This document shows, piece after piece, positions 11,187 through 22,246 of a stretch of 64,000 nucleotides of DNA (its first letter is position 1; every line of letters starts with the position of its first letter). The notes beneath the pieces were generated by a model. The model was not told where the DNA came from and made no database searches. It saw nothing but the letters and a program-made list of their open reading frames with translations. The stretch lies in contig JAAKBF010000009.1 of NCBI GenBank assembly GCA_012656075.1, positions 558,001 through 622,000 of the forward strand, read 5' to 3'. The translations under genes were made by a program, and so were the position numbers. The DNA is from Phytophthora hibernalis. Taxonomy: Eukaryota > Oomycota > Peronosporomycetes > Peronosporales > Peronosporaceae.

Positions 11187-13034
11187 ATGCTGACCGCGAG
11201 TCGCCGAGTCGGTAGGTGGCGCGTGTGTGCGCGCTTCGAGTCCAGCAGCGCCAACGTGCAGACGAAGACGCAGGTGTCAGTGCACAGCTCGCGGCTGCCT
11301 CGCGATGGCCCGGGGCTGGGCGACTTCCTGCGTGGGTCGCACGCGCACGAGCACCCGCCTCTGGAGCCCAGCGAGATGAACTTCCCAAGCAACGTACGGT
11401 CGCTGCAGGAGCTGGAGGAGGAGGCGCCGCGTCGCTCCTTCTTCATCGAGACGTACGGCTGCCAGATGAACTCGGCCGACTCGGAGATCGTGCGCGCCAT
11501 CCTGCTGGACGGAGGCTACGCGCCGGCAGCCGCAGCCGACGCCGCCGACGTGGTGCTGCTCAACACGTGCGCCGTACGCGACAACGCCGAGGCCAAGATC
11601 TGGAACCGACTGGAGCAGCTGCGCCAGGTCAAGGCCAAGCTGCTGCGCAGGAAGCAGAAGACGGTGCCCACCGTGGGCGTGCTGGGCTGCATGGCCGAGA
11701 GGCTCAAGACCAAGCTGCTCGAGTCGGACAAGATGGTAGACGTGGTTGTGGGCCCCGACGCCTACCGCGACATCCCCAATCTGTTGCGCGTCGTGCACGG
11801 CAGTGGCGAGGCCGCAGTCAACGTGCAGCTCTCGCTAGACGAGACATACGCCGACATCGCCCCCGTGCGCGCCGACCCCCACAGCCCGTCGGCGTTTGTG
11901 TCCATCATGCGCGGGTGCAACAACATGTGCTCGTACTGTATCGTGCCGTTCACGCGCGGGCGTGAACGCAGTCGTGTTATAAGCTCCATTGTTGACGAGG
12001 TGCGGGCGCTGAGTGACCAGGGCGTCAAGGAGGTGGTGCTACTGGGCCAAAATGTCAACTCGTACCACGACAAGAAGTCGGAGGGTGCGGCCGAAAACGG
12101 CCGCGGCTACGTTTCGTCAGCAGGCTTCAGCAACATGTTCCGCTCCCGTGACGCGCCAGGCTTCCGCTTCGCTGACCTGCTGGACGAGGTTTCACGCGTA
12201 GACCCGGAGATGCGCCTGCGTTTCACGTCGCCTCACCCAAAGGACTTCCCCAATGAAGTCCTGGACCTCGTGAACGAGCGCCCGAATATCTGCAAGCAGA
12301 TCCACATGCCGGCTCAGAGTGGCAGCACCACGCTGCTGGAACGCATGCGGCGCGGTTATTCGCGCGAGGCCTACCTTGCGCTAGTGGACAACATGCGTAC
12401 TCGAATTCCTGGCGTGGCCATCTCCTCTGATTTCATCGCTGGTTTTTGTGGCGAAACTGAGGAGGAACACGCCGACACCATCTCGTTGATGCGTCAAGTG
12501 TGCTACGACCAAGCTTTCATGTTCGCGTACTCGGTTCGTGCCCGTACGCACGCCGCCCACCGGATGGAGGACGATGTACCCCAAGAGGACAAGTTGCGTC
12601 GTCTGCGCGAGGTCATCGACACTTTCAGCGAGGTGGTTACGCGCAAGAACCACGTCGAAGACTCTGACCGCCTGCACGTCGTTCTGGTGCAAGGTCCAAG
12701 CCGTCGCTCCACGGACGAAGAACCAAGACTTACCGGTCTCACAGACACCAGCAAGCGTTGTGTGTTCCCTAACCAGGAAATGCCAGGTTCGCTGAAGGCC
12801 TTCACGAAACAGGCAGGTGAGCTGGCTTCACGGTTCCTTCCGCTGCCGAGTGTCAGCTCGGAAAGCGTTCGTGCTGCCCGGGGTGACTACGTGCTGGTGC
12901 GCGTCCGTGAAGCAGGCCGCCACACTCTGCACGCTACTCCTGTAGCACGAACTACTCTGCAAGAGGTCGCGCAACTTGTTCCATCGGCGCTGCTCGGCGC
13001 CAGACTGCACTCGTTTGAGGCTCTGGAGCTATAG
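11187..13034 (+). CDS. CDK5RAP1: CDK5RAP1-type tRNA methylthiotransferase (MiaB family)
   Basis: This radical-SAM enzyme converts i6A37 to ms2i6A37 in tRNA; eukaryotic CDK5RAP1 acts on mitochondrial tRNAs. The 615-aa intronless frame has an Arg-rich, acidic-poor N-terminus compatible with mitochondrial import. The UPF0004 domain follows (FIETYGCQMNSADSEI, then LLNTCAVRDNAEAKIW), with its cluster cysteines. Next comes the radical-SAM CxxxCxxC motif (GCNNMCSYCIVPFTRGRERS, near residue 245), then PHPKDFP and FIAGFCGETEEEH, both typical of the family. A TRAM-like segment lies at the C-terminus (VVLVQGPSRR). Its length matches the human protein (about 600 aa). The start is the first ATG after the short divergent spacer. 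The frame is intact, unlike many neighbours. Confidence 0.95.
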   Translation: MLTASRRVGRWRVCARFESSSANVQTKTQVSVHSSRLPRDGPGLGDFLRGSHAHEHPPLEPSEMNFPSNVRSLQELEEEAPRRSFFIETYGCQMNSADSEIVRAILLDGGYAPAAAADAADVVLLNTCAVRDNAEAKIWNRLEQLRQVKAKLLRRKQKTVPTVGVLGCMAERLKTKLLESDKMVDVVVGPDAYRDIPNLLRVVHGSGEAAVNVQLSLDETYADIAPVRADPHSPSAFVSIMRGCNNMCSYCIVPFTRGRERSRVISSIVDEVRALSDQGVKEVVLLGQNVNSYHDKKSEGAAENGRGYVSSAGFSNMFRSRDAPGFRFADLLDEVSRVDPEMRLRFTSPHPKDFPNEVLDLVNERPNICKQIHMPAQSGSTTLLERMRRGYSREAYLALVDNMRTRIPGVAISSDFIAGFCGETEEEHADTISLMRQVCYDQAFMFAYSVRARTHAAHRMEDDVPQEDKLRRLREVIDTFSEVVTRKNHVEDSDRLHVVLVQGPSRRSTDEEPRLTGLTDTSKRCVFPNQEMPGSLKAFTKQAGELASRFLPLPSVSSESVRAARGDYVLVRVREAGRHTLHATPVARTTLQEVAQLVPSALLGARLHSFEALEL

Positions 13035-13138
13035 GTATTAGACACACTACATTTTTGCAATTAAAGACAGCAGACACATGCAGCAGCAGAAAGAAGCACG
13101 TATTTTCCCTCCATCGAATTGCTCTCCCAACAATCCTT

Positions 13139-13747
13139 CTACTGAGCAGCAACGGCGCTGTGAGCAGCTTCCGCGGCGCGCTTCTGCATCTCCATCTGCA
13201 TGCTCGAGATCTGTAAACAAGCCATAGCAATACACTCCCAATCAGCATTAAGAGCTCCACACACCAGTGCACAACCAGCAGCTTCTCGTACGTTCGACCG
13301 GATGCCGATGGCCTCCTTCTCCTTGTTCTCAATCTTGGTGTTCACTTTGCTCCTGTAGTCCAGCAGTCAGCAGCACAATGTCAGTGTTTGTCTGTGTCCC
13401 CACCGTCGGGGGCTCCTCACAGTTCGTTGTTGATGAACTCGAGGCGCTTGTTGACGTTCGTCTTGGCCTCATCCGCGTCCTGCTTGAGCAGCACAGGGCC
13501 CACGAGTTTGTACACTTTGGCCTCGTCGTCCAGCAGCTCCAGCTCCTTCTTCACCATGTCGTTCTCGTTCGCCTGCTGCGCGTACGTCTGGCGCTGCGAC
13601 GCCAGCACTTGCACCTCTGCAGTAGGGACAAGAATTGGGTCAGCAAATGCTGCTTGGATAAACGCTATTGGGGGCAAGCGACGCACCGTCCTGCAGCGCC
13701 CGGTAACGCGTCATCTCCGCCTCGACCTGGTCCTTGAGCTCTGGCAT
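13139..13747 (-). CDS. PFDN6: Prefoldin subunit 6
   Basis: Beta-type subunit of the cytosolic prefoldin hexamer, which passes nascent actin and tubulin to CCT. Exons are 13747-13687, 13616-13421, 13352-13292 and 13210-13139, with introns of 70, 68 and 81 nt; splicing gives exactly 129 aa, the size of human PFDN6. The protein has the two coiled-coil helices around a central hairpin (DEAKVYKLVGPVLLKQD, then NVNKRLEFI) and ends in an Ala-rich tail (AAEAAHSAVAAQ). All junctions are GT-AG and the joined frame is intact. It is convergent with CDK5RAP1, 104 bp apart. Confidence 0.93.
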
Positions 13748-14049
13748 CGTTTCCACCAATATTTATTGTGAGTGGATCGGCAAGACTCGCGTCGTACTTA
13801 AAAGAAACAGTACGGTGCGGGCGATGAACGTTAAAGTGCGGCCACCGTAGATAGGCAAGAAGCTCGACAAGAGTTGTGTTCCCGATCAAAGAAGTGGTTT
13901 CGATGTGGCTTACTGGCGCTTGATTGTACTTTCACTGTTTTCCACCGGCTCAAAATGTAAATGTCCAAAGCAAGCAGAAGACAAGTGGTTGACGGAGTTA
14001 CGACATACTGGTGACTGTCTACCTCAGTCTTGACCGGGTACTTTATCTC
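13748..14049. other. Short intergenic spacer
   Basis: Roughly 300 bp between the prefoldin start and the end of the next minus-strand gene. I see no open frame with coding character and no obvious structured element; it should contain the prefoldin promoter. Confidence 0.5.
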
Positions 14050-14803
14050 CTACGCAGTCGAGGGGCGACGTGCCTCTTGTGCGGTGCGGCTGGTTGGGGC
14101 TGCTCCCACTACGAGGTCCATGCTGGTCAGCCACAGGGTGAAGTCGTCGGTGTACTGCTGCTTCATCGTCGCCGCGCTGCTCAGTTGCTCCCCCTCGTTT
14201 AACGACCTCCCAAGCTGCAACTCCACTGCATGTAACCTAGCCTGTAGATTACCTGCAACTTCTTCCATGATCTCGGCCTTTGCCGCCATCTCCGTCTTTT
14301 TCGCCTCAAGCAGAGCCTCCGTGAATCGCAGCGCCATCTCCTTCGAACCAAGAGCAGCCTGATTCGTTCTCAGCAGCGCCTCGGTCGATTGGAGTGCCTC
14401 CTCCATTTGGTTCAGTTCGGCTGCGTACTTCGTTCCCACTTGCCTCAGTTCCTCAGTGTGTCGAGCTTGTACTCGGCTGAGCTCCTTCTTCCACTGCGGC
14501 GTTTAGTTGCTTGTGTAGACGCTGCATCTCCTTCTCGAGTGCCACACGCAGAACTTTGTCTTCCTTTAGTTTGTCCTGCTCCCGTGAACTCATTCGAAGA
14601 CGCGCAACCCTTTCTTCCAACGCGATCGTGTGGAGTTGCGCTTGGGCCTTCGCATCCAACGCTGCATCGAGAGACCTCTGCGAGTTGACCTTCAGCTGCT
14701 CGAGCTCATTGATGCGAGCCTTTGCACGATCGAGATCTCTCGACTTCAGCTCGAGCTGAGCTGCCAGGGCAATCGTGGCGAGTCTGTGGTAGGTGCACAT
14801 CAT
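14050..14803 (-). CDS. Coiled-coil protein, about 250 aa, one frame break
   Basis: Starting at the Met-Met pair at 14803, nearly the whole product is charged heptad coiled coil (for example LELKSRDLDRAKARINELEQ, and later KYAAELNQMEEALQSTEAL). The frame changes near 14491: the coiled coil continues in another frame with KKELSRVQARHTEELRQ, consistent with one extra base or two missing bases. The C-terminal 30 residues lose heptad character. No family is recognisable. The 5' boundary is tentative because only about 150 bp separate this start from the end of the STI1-domain gene. Confidence 0.5.
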
Positions 14804-14954
14804 TGGTACATGAACGGCCTTTCCTGGTCTTAGCGAAAGATAATGTGACAGGAATGATACCGGAGTGATGGTCACACATGTTGAAGTTGAAGATTTTACT
14901 AATCGAAATGTTTTTAATGCTGATGGCTATACTGTGGAGAGAAGTCGTGTTGCT

Positions 14955-16259
14955 CTAGGATGTAAACTGCACCATGTTGTGCTGCACCAGCAACCGAAGT
15001 TTGGGTCCCAGTACTGGATCTTGTGCTAATCGCTGCAATTCCCCGGGTGACTGCTGGCATGTGTGAAGGCGCTGCATCAGATTTGCGTCTGAAAGTGCCG
15101 CTAGCAGCTCTGGATTCTTCAAAATATTTTGTACTTTCTCCTCTTCTTCAGGTCCGCGCTGCATTTCTGCAATAGCGTGGCGTCGGGTCTCATCCAGATC
15201 TACTATCGCTGGCGGCTTTGGAGCAGAAGTCGTGTCTTCATCCACGCAAAATCCCTGCAGTGGTTGTTCGCGCTGCTGGTGCTCTTGTGTCGGCTTCTTC
15301 TGGGTTGAAGCAGCCTCTACCGAGGCTCCGAGCTACAGCAGCAACAAGAAAGATTTTTACACACGCAAGTCAACCGTTTGCCAGTCTCCAAGAGACTAGA
15401 AAGAAGACGATACCTCTTCAAAGTGGCCACCGAGGAACTCCATGAAGTCTCTCAGCATGACCGAGACGGCGGGGTCTTTTGGTATTTCAGCACGGCTGCT
15501 TGAGGATCTTGCTGCATATGGGCGATTGCCTTCGAGAACGCTGGGTTTTGCAGCGCTGTCATGACAAACATCAAACGATTAGATCGGCATTACTGCCACG
15601 ACAAAAGCAAACCCTCGAGATACGAACGCACCCTGAGACAGCTTGGGGTTCCGCGCGAGTTTCTCGAAAAACCGCTCATTCATCCACTCTAGCATAGCAG
15701 ACAAGACCTCCAAGTAAGTAAATACTTCTACGTAGTAAACAGAACACACTTGATATCTTAGCCCAAACCTTTGGGGTCCAACTGATCCATGCTTTTCATC
15801 GCCTCCTGGACTTCCGGAAAGACAAACGTCGGACTGGCTTTTGATGTTTCCTCCTCCTGGTGCTTCGCAATCAGCAGGCGTTCTTCTCGCTGTAGACAGC
15901 CAAAAAATCAAACCGAGTACCCGAACCATGAAGTAAAATCAACTTACATGTTGTTGTCGAACAGGCTTCAAGGCCGATGAGCTCTTCGCTGAACCTGCTG
16001 ACTTTTTCTCCTTCGTCTTGGTGTTGTTGAAGAAGCCCTTCTTGAGTCCTTGGCCAAAAGATTTGCGGCTACGCTCTTTGTCCTGCTGCTTGCGTTTGTC
16101 CTCTTTGGCATGCTGCGCAATCGCCACCATCTCGTCCATGATACTGGTATCTGGAGTTGTGGCCTCATCCTCCAACTGGTTGTCTTCAGTTGAGGTGTCG
16201 ACCTCGCCCAACATCGGTGGCTCATCGTCTTCCCACTCTTCGTGATCAATACATTTCAT
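14955..16259 (-). CDS. STI1-domain (heat-shock chaperonin-binding) protein
   Basis: Probable Hsp70/Hsp90-linked co-chaperone or ubiquilin-like adaptor. Exons are 16259-15948, 15889-15769, 15727-15632, 15555-15414 and 15332-14955; introns are 58, 41, 76 and 81 nt. The second intron is unusually short, and its acceptor could also be three bases further on. The N-terminus is acidic, then Lys-rich. Two STI1-type repeats follow: one at the third and fourth exons (NPAFSKAIAHMQQDPQAA and FMEFLGGHFE), the other near the C-terminus (NILKNPELLAALSD, then DPVLGPKLRLLVQHNMVQF). The frame in the fourth exon needs five A residues where the assembly has four (forward T run 15477-15480). Corrected length is about 349 aa. 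An upstream in-frame Met at 16337 is an alternative start. Confidence 0.75.
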
Positions 16260-16582
16260 CGTAGTGTATGTGCTGTAGCCGGCTTCTTGCAAAGTGACCG
16301 ATCGATCCAAACGTCGGATCCAAAGATTTCCTGGCACTCAATGACAAGCGAAACCCAAAACGCAAAACAACTTTCGGTACATGCATGCTGCAGTTTGTTG
16401 TTGAGTGATGCCCACTTTTCATTAATTTTGAGCCGAACGTCTGGACCCCTGTACAGCATCATTTTTGATGCCAAGATCCGACTAAGCACACGGTACTGCA
16501 TTGCAGATCTGCTTCACTTCTAAAGAACTTGGCACATTTTGCATCACTGCTTGCGATGTCTTTCTTCGAGCTGTACTCCATG

Positions 16583-17075
16583 TAACCATGTCCTGTAGCT
16601 TTAGAGACTCTTCCTTTGGCATCTACATGTAGACATCACCGTAGGTCAGCTCAACGACATTTTATCGCAACCACGCACCTTGTACGGAAAGCATCGCTTG
16701 AGAATTGGCCACTTCCCACATCGTTACGGTAGCTCTCAAGTTCCGTTCGCCAGCATTGACATACCACTTGCAGAACTTCGGCATGAATTGAGCATGATGC
16801 GGATGCTGGAGCGTCCCAAGCAAGTCATGGAAAACGAGTACCTGGCCGGCCGTCTCGGTGCCAGCACCAATGCCGACGGTCGGGATCTTGAGGATTTCTG
16901 CCACGGCCTTGGCAACGGAAGAGGGGACGCACTCCAGCACAAGAAAAGCGTTTAGGTCCCGATGTTGGGATGCTACCTTCGTCAGCAGCTGAGCGTTCTT
17001 CAGTCCTTCGCTCGACATCCCTTCACATGTGCCGAACGTCACATCCGTGACTACCAGTGGACGTGTAGCTCCCCA
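16583..17075 (-). pseudogene. Decayed inverted copy of panB
   Basis: The reverse strand encodes parts of ketopantoate hydroxymethyltransferase that match the intact gene 600 bp away. There is an exon-3 part (TFGTCEG and LKNAQLL). It is followed directly by the middle of exon 6 (VLECVPSSVAKAV, then GQVLVFHDLLG and HPHHAQF). A 56-nt intron at 16678-16623 keeps GT-AG ends at the same place as the last intron of the intact gene. A last-exon start then follows (MPKEESLKLQD, versus MSKEETRKLHD). Exons 1, 4, 5 and the start of exon 6 are missing. A small deletion shifts the frame just before the retained splice donor. It cannot make an active enzyme. Confidence 0.85.
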
Positions 17076-17673
17076 TGTTAGCGACAGGACTACTTTGAAA
17101 CATTAAGCACATCACCCGTATCGCCGCGCGTCGTATTTTAGAGCGGCGTGCCGAAGCATTGGCATGGTATTGTCGTGCTCAAAACTGCAACACCGGATTG
17201 AAGATGGATGACTCACGATGAACAGATGATGAGATGAATGCTGTCGAGTCCTTGTTTGCATTCGGCGTGTCGCTGGTTGTCGCCTTGAACTGCTGCTGGG
17301 CAGTGCTGCTCCCTGGTATTTGCAGCGTTTAAATGCAGCGCCACGCGTCACTGCAAAGCGCTGCGCCATCCGTATTGACGTCTCCACCCACTGGCCGGCA
17401 AGTGCAAAAGCGTCATGCTCTCGCTTCGTCTACTCGATTACGAGCAGCTCGTACAGAGATCTCTCTCAAAACGCGCAAGAGGGTTTCTGAATCAATTTCA
17501 GAGGGAATGGAACTTGTGGTGTCAAATGACTAAGGTTTACAAAGGCAAGATGATCAAATATTTACAGGTATCGAAACGAAGAGATCAGAGCATTTGAGAG
17601 TGATCTCTGTACTTACTCGCTTGAAGCACACCCAACTATTCGCTCACTAATCCTTTTTCGTCAACAGTTCACA
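17076..17673. other. Spacer between panB relic and panB
   Basis: About 600 bp between the relic and the panB start. It presumably holds the panB promoter. Short open frames (for example 17333-17533 forward) show no domain or splice support. I see no repeat or structured RNA here. Confidence 0.45.
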
Positions 17674-19175
17674 ATGATGCGCAGCGTGGCCGCCGCGATC
17701 CACCGTCCTTCCGCTATGCGTCGCCCTGCTGGTCAGTGCTTCAGCAGCGACTCGTCTTCCTCCTCATCCATCTACAAGGCGGAGGCTGCTGCGCGCACTC
17801 TGAAGCTGCTGGAGCGCCGCAAGGTCTCGACGCTCGACATTGGCATCTTCAAGCGCAAGAGCAAGCCCATTACAATGGTCACGGCCTACAACTACCCGTC
17901 GGCGGTGCACGTGGACCTGGCGGGCTTTGATATTCTGCTGGTTGGAGACTCACTGGGAATGGTGGAGCTGGTAGGGGTCCTCCTACTGAACAAAATGGGG
18001 AGCTACGGAGATCTAGTGACTGTTGGTGCAATTCCAGGGGATGGACACGACGCTTCCAGTGACGCTCGAGGACATGATTCACCACACGAAAGCGGTGAAG
18101 CGGTAGGTATTGGTGACGAACGTGAGAGCTCCGGATAGCTGATGGTTAAACTTGTTGATAGTGGAGCCACCCGTCCACTGGTGATCACGGACATGCCGTT
18201 CGGCACGTGTGAAGGATCTCCGTTTGACGCACTGAAGAACGCGCAGCGCTTGATGAAGGTGTGCCCTTCTATTGACTTTTTGGACGAGGTCAAGTCTTGT
18301 TGACAGAAATGACGGGTTGCAACAGGAAGGAGGCGCGGATTGTGTGAAGATCGAGGGAGGCAAGGAACGCGCCGAAACGAGTAAGGACAACGATCTGTTT
18401 GCAGTGGTGATAAACTGGAGGCAATTAACGTGGTTGTCGTGAATTCGTACTACTCGTGTTGCAGTTAAGGCCATCGTTGATGGAGGCATAGCTGTCATGG
18501 GGCACATCGGTCTCCGTCCTCAGCACATTAGTGTCCTGGGAGGATTCCGTGCTCAAGGCCGCACGGGTAATGCTTTCATCCTTTTCGGCTCAAGTGGAGA
18601 TCTCTAACGCGTAATATGGTGATGTGCGTACTGTTTCTTAGCTGCTCAGGCTCGAATGATCATCGAAGACGCGCTCGCTGTTCAAAAGGCGGGTGCATTC
18701 GCCATTGTGCTGGAGTGCGTCCCCTCTGCCGTTGCCAAGGCCGTAACAGAAATCCTCAAGATCGCGACCATCGGTATTGGTGCTGGCCCTGAGACGGACG
18801 GCCAGGTTTTGGTCTTCCATGACCTTCTGGGAATGCTGCAGCACCCTCACCACGCGCAGTTTGTGCCAAAATTCTGCAAGCGGTACGCTGATGTCGGTGA
18901 TCAGATTCGCATTGGACTTGAGAACTACCGCGACGATGTGGAGAACGGCCGGTTCTCAAGCGAGGACTACTCTCCGTACAAGGTACTTGATCACGAAATG
19001 CATTGTGCCTTGCTGGAAACGATGATAGCTAAGCCAAATTGTTGGCAAATGCTGATTACAGATGTCGAAAGAAGAAACCCGGAAGCTGCACGACATCGTT
19101 GCCGACGACTACAGCGACACGAATGAGGATGAGAAGGATGATGCGACTCCGTCGGAAGTCACCAAGGTCTACTAA
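17674..19175 (+). CDS. panB: 3-methyl-2-oxobutanoate hydroxymethyltransferase (PanB)
   Basis: First committed step of pantothenate (vitamin B5) and thus CoA synthesis: it transfers a hydroxymethyl group from methylene-tetrahydrofolate to alpha-ketoisovalerate. Seven exons: 17674-17970, 18038-18102, 18162-18258, 18326-18380, 18465-18566, 18642-18982 and 19062-19175. Introns are 59-84 nt and the spliced product is 356 aa with no frame break. Landmarks are VTAYNYPSA, GDSLGMV, TLPVTLEDMIHHTKAV, ADCVKIEGG, GHIGLRPQ, ECVPSAVAKAVTEIL, IGIGAG and DLLGML, all core PanB motifs. The N-terminal 35 residues are Arg/Ser-rich and look like a mitochondrial presequence. A decayed inverted copy lies upstream. 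Confidence 0.96.
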
Positions 19176-19212
19176 AAGATGGTTTGCTGCACGAAAGAAG
19201 AGTGTAAGCTGT

Positions 19213-19758
19213 CTATTTGCGCGAATCATTTAGAAATGCAAAATTTTCTGGGAAGGGTGCGTCGTCTTCATCGCTGTCAGCCTCCTCCTCATTCTGAGGT
19301 AGCAGGGCAGGATCACCGTTTGGAAACACTCGGCATTCTCCTGTTTCGACGCATTCGTAGAAATGACAGCCAGCTTGGAAGCGCGGTACCCAAGTTTGCC
19401 GCTTTTCCATTGTCGCCATCGCTGCTCTACCTTTTTTCCAGCTAATAACGGTAGGTCCACTGTTGGTGTTCGTCGTGTTCATCTTCCTCGTCTCTAGGCG
19501 CTTCAGAGGCACCTTCACATCTTGATTCTGCTGTGCCATCTTCTGTGCTTGCTTGCGCGTTAGGAACAGTGGATCGGGTGTTTTCTGGTCTGAGTCATCC
19601 AGATAAGTCATTCGGGCTGCGTACATCATGGACTGAGTCTGCTGCTCTTCTTGCGTTGTGTGGTGGCCATGGAGTTTTTCTCGAAACGAGCTGGACGAGC
19701 CCGCTTTCGCCACGGCGAGTGTCAATAGAGCTGCCAGTGGCTTCGGCTTATCAGACAT
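19213..19758 (-). CDS. Uncharacterised 181-aa protein
   Basis: Single-exon frame starting MSDKPKPLAALL at 19758; an in-frame upstream Met at 19812 is possible. The middle is Gln/Lys-rich (RKQAQKMAQQNQDVKVPLKR). It continues to a compact Trp/Cys segment (WVPRFQAGCHFYECVETGEC) and an acidic end (EEEADSDEDD). The Cys-rich segment suggests a small fold, but I do not recognise a family. It is convergent with panB, leaving 37 bp between the stops, and divergent from nothing obvious upstream. Coding is supported by the long open frame and biased composition only. Confidence 0.65.
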   Translation of the reverse strand: MSDKPKPLAALLTLAVAKAGSSSSFREKLHGHHTTQEEQQTQSMMYAARMTYLDDSDQKTPDPLFLTRKQAQKMAQQNQDVKVPLKRLETRKMNTTNTNSGPTVISWKKGRAAMATMEKRQTWVPRFQAGCHFYECVETGECRVFPNGDPALLPQNEEEADSDEDDAPFPENFAFLNDSRK

Positions 19759-19846
19759 TGTGCTTGACGTGAGGATTGAGAACTGAATGGTTATCTGGGC
19801 CTCGTCCAACAAAGATATCTATTTTTGCGAGGTTCGTGGGAGGTGA

Positions 19847-21908
19847 TCAGAGGAAGCTGCTACTTCCCGGGTTGATGTACTTCGCTATTAACTCTCGAGT
19901 CTTCCGGCCTTTCCAAATTTTCTGGATATTTGCAGCATGCTTGTTGATTTCAACGAGGCGTGACGCCTCCAACTCGGGAAGCTGAAGCATCTCTCGGCTT
20001 TGGAGACGACAATCACTATACCCCACGACAATGAGGACGGCGAGCTCGTCCATCAACAACATTGAGTGTATTCCATACGTGTCCACGTGTACGCTCAAAA
20101 GATTCGACGCTGCGACCGGATCCCAGACTTTGATGTACCCATCAAGGCTGCTTGAAATGAGTAGTGAAGTTCTCATTGTCCACTGGAGACCAGAGATTCG
20201 TCCGGCATGTGCTATAAATCGTCGGTTTGACGGCTTCTTCGTGTTGGTGTCGATGATGGAGATCCATGATTTCATGAATCCGGTCTCCACCACCGCCAGG
20301 TAGAATCCCAGCGCGTCGAACGATGTCCAATGTCCTGGAAATTTGAAATCAAAGCGATGTTCGTGTGACTCGGCGTTTTTAGCTTTGTCTTTGGGGTCAC
20401 TGTACAGCTTAATAAAGGGTTTGTTGCGAAATGCCAACGCAAACATTATTGGAGGCCGGGGACTGATTGAGATGTGGCAAACTGCGTCGCTGTTGAACGA
20501 AATGACCTTCCTGGATGCAAACGATGGAGAAAGGTCATAAAGCGCAACGTGATGCAGCATGTCCGTCACGAGAAGTCTGTTTCCACAGTTTAGGAATTCT
20601 GCAGCATGAACTTCAGTCAAAGTATCGATGGGTTCAGCGTCTACCAGTTGAAACTTTAGTGAGTTCCGGAACGATGGTAGTTTGGGCTTCATAGGTAAAC
20701 CAAAGTTACTGGTGTTGCGTCGACGATTTGTTGCTGTTGGAGAGGTACTGTTATTGAGTCCGGCACCTGGACGTTCCAGTGAATAAAAGTAGACCTGAGT
20801 GGGTCCATTTGTCTTTTCTTGTTGGACAGTAGCCGAGAAAGCTGCCAAAGTTTTGCTTTGAGGGTGCCATGCAATAGCTTCCATTGCCGTCGGAAGAGCT
20901 GGAAATGCTTTAACTGGAGCAAGCGTCTTTGCCTCACACAAGACAATTTTGTTGCCGACGCAGGTGACCATCATATTCTTTTCGCAGGGATGCATCGGTG
21001 AGGAGGACAGTGTACCAAGTGCCTTATTTCCGATCCGAGATAATCCCAAAACTCCAAGTGACACTCGACACGTTGGAGTGCTTACAGTGCCCTCTTCGTT
21101 CTCGCACGTGCAAAAGTACTTCCCTGCCACTCGTTTGGTGAGTTTTGCGATCACTAGTGTGCAGCGATTGATGCCAGACACAAATGCCTCCGTTTCGATT
21201 GGTTTGTCGTTGAAGAACCACTGGAATTTTTGCACTAGCTTTGCGTTGACGCGGAGTTCAAGATGCGCATTCTCAATGGCTGCCACAATCGCTGGGGGCA
21301 CGTCCACAAGCACAGGAGGGCGTTCTACAGACGGATCGAGTCCCATTGCGATTTTCTTCGCACGCAGCCGCGCTTTCTTCGCATTCTCCAAAGTGAGTAG
21401 CTCCTGTCGTCGCTCCTCTTGCTTCCTTTGCTCAAGTGTCTGTTCTTCCTGTTCTGTGCGCCGCTCGTCATCTTTCTCAGCATCCTTGTCTTCTTGGATC
21501 CAGTTTGCAGTTGGTGTGAGCAGCTTGCGAATGTTACTAAGTTTTTGCACGAGTTGTTCATCATCTTTGGCAAAGGTTTGCATGACACGGACGCTTTCCA
21601 TCACACCTTCAATGCTCTCGGTGAAGGCAAAGCGAGAAACAACGTGAGCAAAGACCTCGATCGCGACGGGGAGATATTTCTGTTATGATCAAAGCCAAAC
21701 AGCAGATTAGATCAGCATTTCCACCACAGAAGCGTTCACGTACGTGGCAAATCAAGCCGAGATCTCCTTGAGCTGTGCGATGACAAGATGTGATGTTAGC
21801 TTAGGATATGATCGGTTCGTTCTAGAATTTCTCACCGATTACAAGTGCTCGTTGCAGTTTTTGCTTAATGCGCCGGTGCGTGAATGCGTCCAGGATCTGG
21901 TCCGCCAT
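19847..21908 (-). CDS. Ig-like plus WD40 protein with C-terminal IQ motif
   Basis: Exons are 21908-21836, 21772-21744 and 21679-19847, with 63- and 64-nt introns; 644 aa, frame intact. An N-terminal helical part is followed by a long charged coiled coil (residues about 85-150). Next is an Ig-like/I-set segment (VNAKLVQKFQWFFNDKPIE, then AGKYFCTCENEEG). After this comes a region of degenerate WD40-type blades (HPQSKTLAAFSA, HRFDFKFPGHWTSFDALG, then GRISGLQWTMRTSLLISSSL with DGYIKVWD). It ends with an IQ-like helix (ANIQKIWKGRKTRELIAKYI). The mix of Ig, WD40 and IQ suggests a scaffold, possibly flagellar or cytoskeletal, but that is inference; no named family is certain. Confidence 0.75.
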
Positions 21909-21973
21909 CTCTGCTTACCACCAAATCTTCAGTCACAGGTACAAGAAACTAGGAACTCGTGGAGTTAACCGAT

Positions 21974-22246
21974 CTACGTCTTACCCTGTGTACGAGCCTT
22001 GTTCAAGGGCACAAAATCTGCGCTGACTCCAGGACACGGCTTGTGCTGGTTGAAGTCGGGTGAGATGACTCCACAACTTTGGCACTTGATGAATCTCTGA
22101 GTTCTGTTGGTACTTTTGGACTGTCGAAAGTCGACGACGTTGCGACTGCCGCATGCGATGCAGTAGCTGTCTGCTTTCTCCAACTTGTCACGAGGCTTCA
22201 ATGGAGCCGGGTAAAACTTAGGGGCACGACGACGAGATCGCTGCAT
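21974..22246 (-). CDS. Small zinc-ribbon protein, 90 aa
   Basis: A single frame with a four-cysteine zinc ribbon: CIACGSRNV, then IKCQSCG about 25 residues later (C-x2-C ... C-x2-C). The N-terminus is very basic (MQRSRRRAPKFYPAP). The layout resembles small nucleic-acid-binding zinc-ribbon proteins, but I cannot name a family. It sits 65 bp upstream of the Ig/WD40 gene on the same strand and is divergent from the VOC gene. Confidence 0.6.
   Translation of the reverse strand: MQRSRRRAPKFYPAPLKPRDKLEKADSYCIACGSRNVVDFRQSKSTNRTQRFIKCQSCGVISPDFNQHKPCPGVSADFVPLNKARTQGKT

Noticed and set aside
11277..11965. Large alternative frames inside CDK5RAP1 on both strands
   Set aside because: They overlap the radical-SAM coding frame, are Arg/Ala/Gly-rich and carry no motifs.
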